43,563 nt of DNA from an uncultured Spartobacteria bacterium. GTDB taxonomy: Bacteria; Verrucomicrobiota; Verrucomicrobiia; Chthoniobacterales; UBA6821. The notes below the pieces were generated by a model. The model saw nothing but the letters and a program-made list of their open reading frames with translations. It was not told the DNA's origin and did not search any database. Positions 43,510 to 43,563 of this stretch are shown one piece after another (the first letter of the stretch is position 1; the number at the start of each line of letters is the position of its first letter). The stretch covers positions 1 through 43,563 of the forward strand of contig CAINEX010000023.1 in the NCBI GenBank assembly GCA_903847935.1, written 5' to 3'. The translations under genes were made by a program, and so were the position numbers.

Positions 43510-43563
43510 GTGCTTTGGAAGACGCAACCAAGATTGAGGGAGCCTTCGGCCCCGATGTGTTTG
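43506..43563 (+). CDS. nuoC: NADH-quinone oxidoreductase subunit C, 3' partial
   Basis: An ATG overlaps the nuoB stop (ATGA), and the 19 visible residues [19 protein letters not shown] continue to the window edge. The assignment rests on the standard nuoB-nuoC order and on the IxxxFG-type opening seen in many NuoC proteins. Too little is visible for domain evidence. Confidence 0.6.
   Translation, partial: MSALEDATKIEGAFGPDVF

Overview
The window looks like a chromosomal segment from a member of the Verrucomicrobiota, probably a relative of Chthoniobacter/Verrucomicrobium. The strongest pointer is the four-gene operon at 36943-41580, which matches the 'Verru_Chthon cassette' families D, B, C and A, a set I know only from that phylum. 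The DNA is fairly GC-rich by eye and densely coding, with many 4-bp ATGA overlaps. I see no CRISPR array, insertion sequence or prophage.

Layout. Positions 1-2548 (+) carry a 5'-truncated beta-hydroxyacid dehydrogenase, ygfZ and a lipoprotein cyclophilin, closed by a hairpin terminator. Positions 2622-3373 (-) hold an N-terminally truncated D-2-hydroxyacid dehydrogenase remnant and tRNA-Tyr. Positions 3486-12752 (-) are a type II secretion (T2SS) operon. In transcription order it reads: exported protein, gspG, H, I, J, K, L-like, M-like, a GspC-position protein, and the secretin gspD. The motor and platform genes gspE/gspF and the prepilin peptidase are elsewhere. gspD has an 11-base and gspI a 9-base homopolymer tract. 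Positions 12818-15388 (-) carry a LarA-family protein, a sugar-acid-type SDR and a lipoprotein. Positions 15448-24886 (-) carry dnaN, dnaA, a sodium/solute symporter, argA, a hydrolase-fold protein without its catalytic residues, purM and purF.

From about 25049 transcription is mostly rightward: a GNAT acetyltransferase, tRNA-Gln, (on -) a PmtA-like methyltransferase, an RlpA-like lipoprotein, a secreted repeat protein, a pilin-like protein, a DUF6580-like membrane protein and (on -) an esterase-like protein without its nucleophile. Then come full-length metH, ybeY, an unrecognised gene, clpS, a DUF2017-like gene and a short recO. The Verru_Chthon cassette (D-B-C-A) follows and ends at a strong terminator shared with convergent prmA. 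The window closes with nuoB and the start of nuoC.

Two pseudopilin gene sets are present. The classical gspG-K set sits with a secretin and inner-membrane assembly proteins. The cassette has four proteins that line up, by order and by N-terminal and internal features, with the minor pseudopilins H-I-J-K, but it has no major pilin, secretin or ATPase of its own. The most interesting hypothesis here is that the cassette supplies an alternative tip complex for the resident T2SS or a related filament machine.
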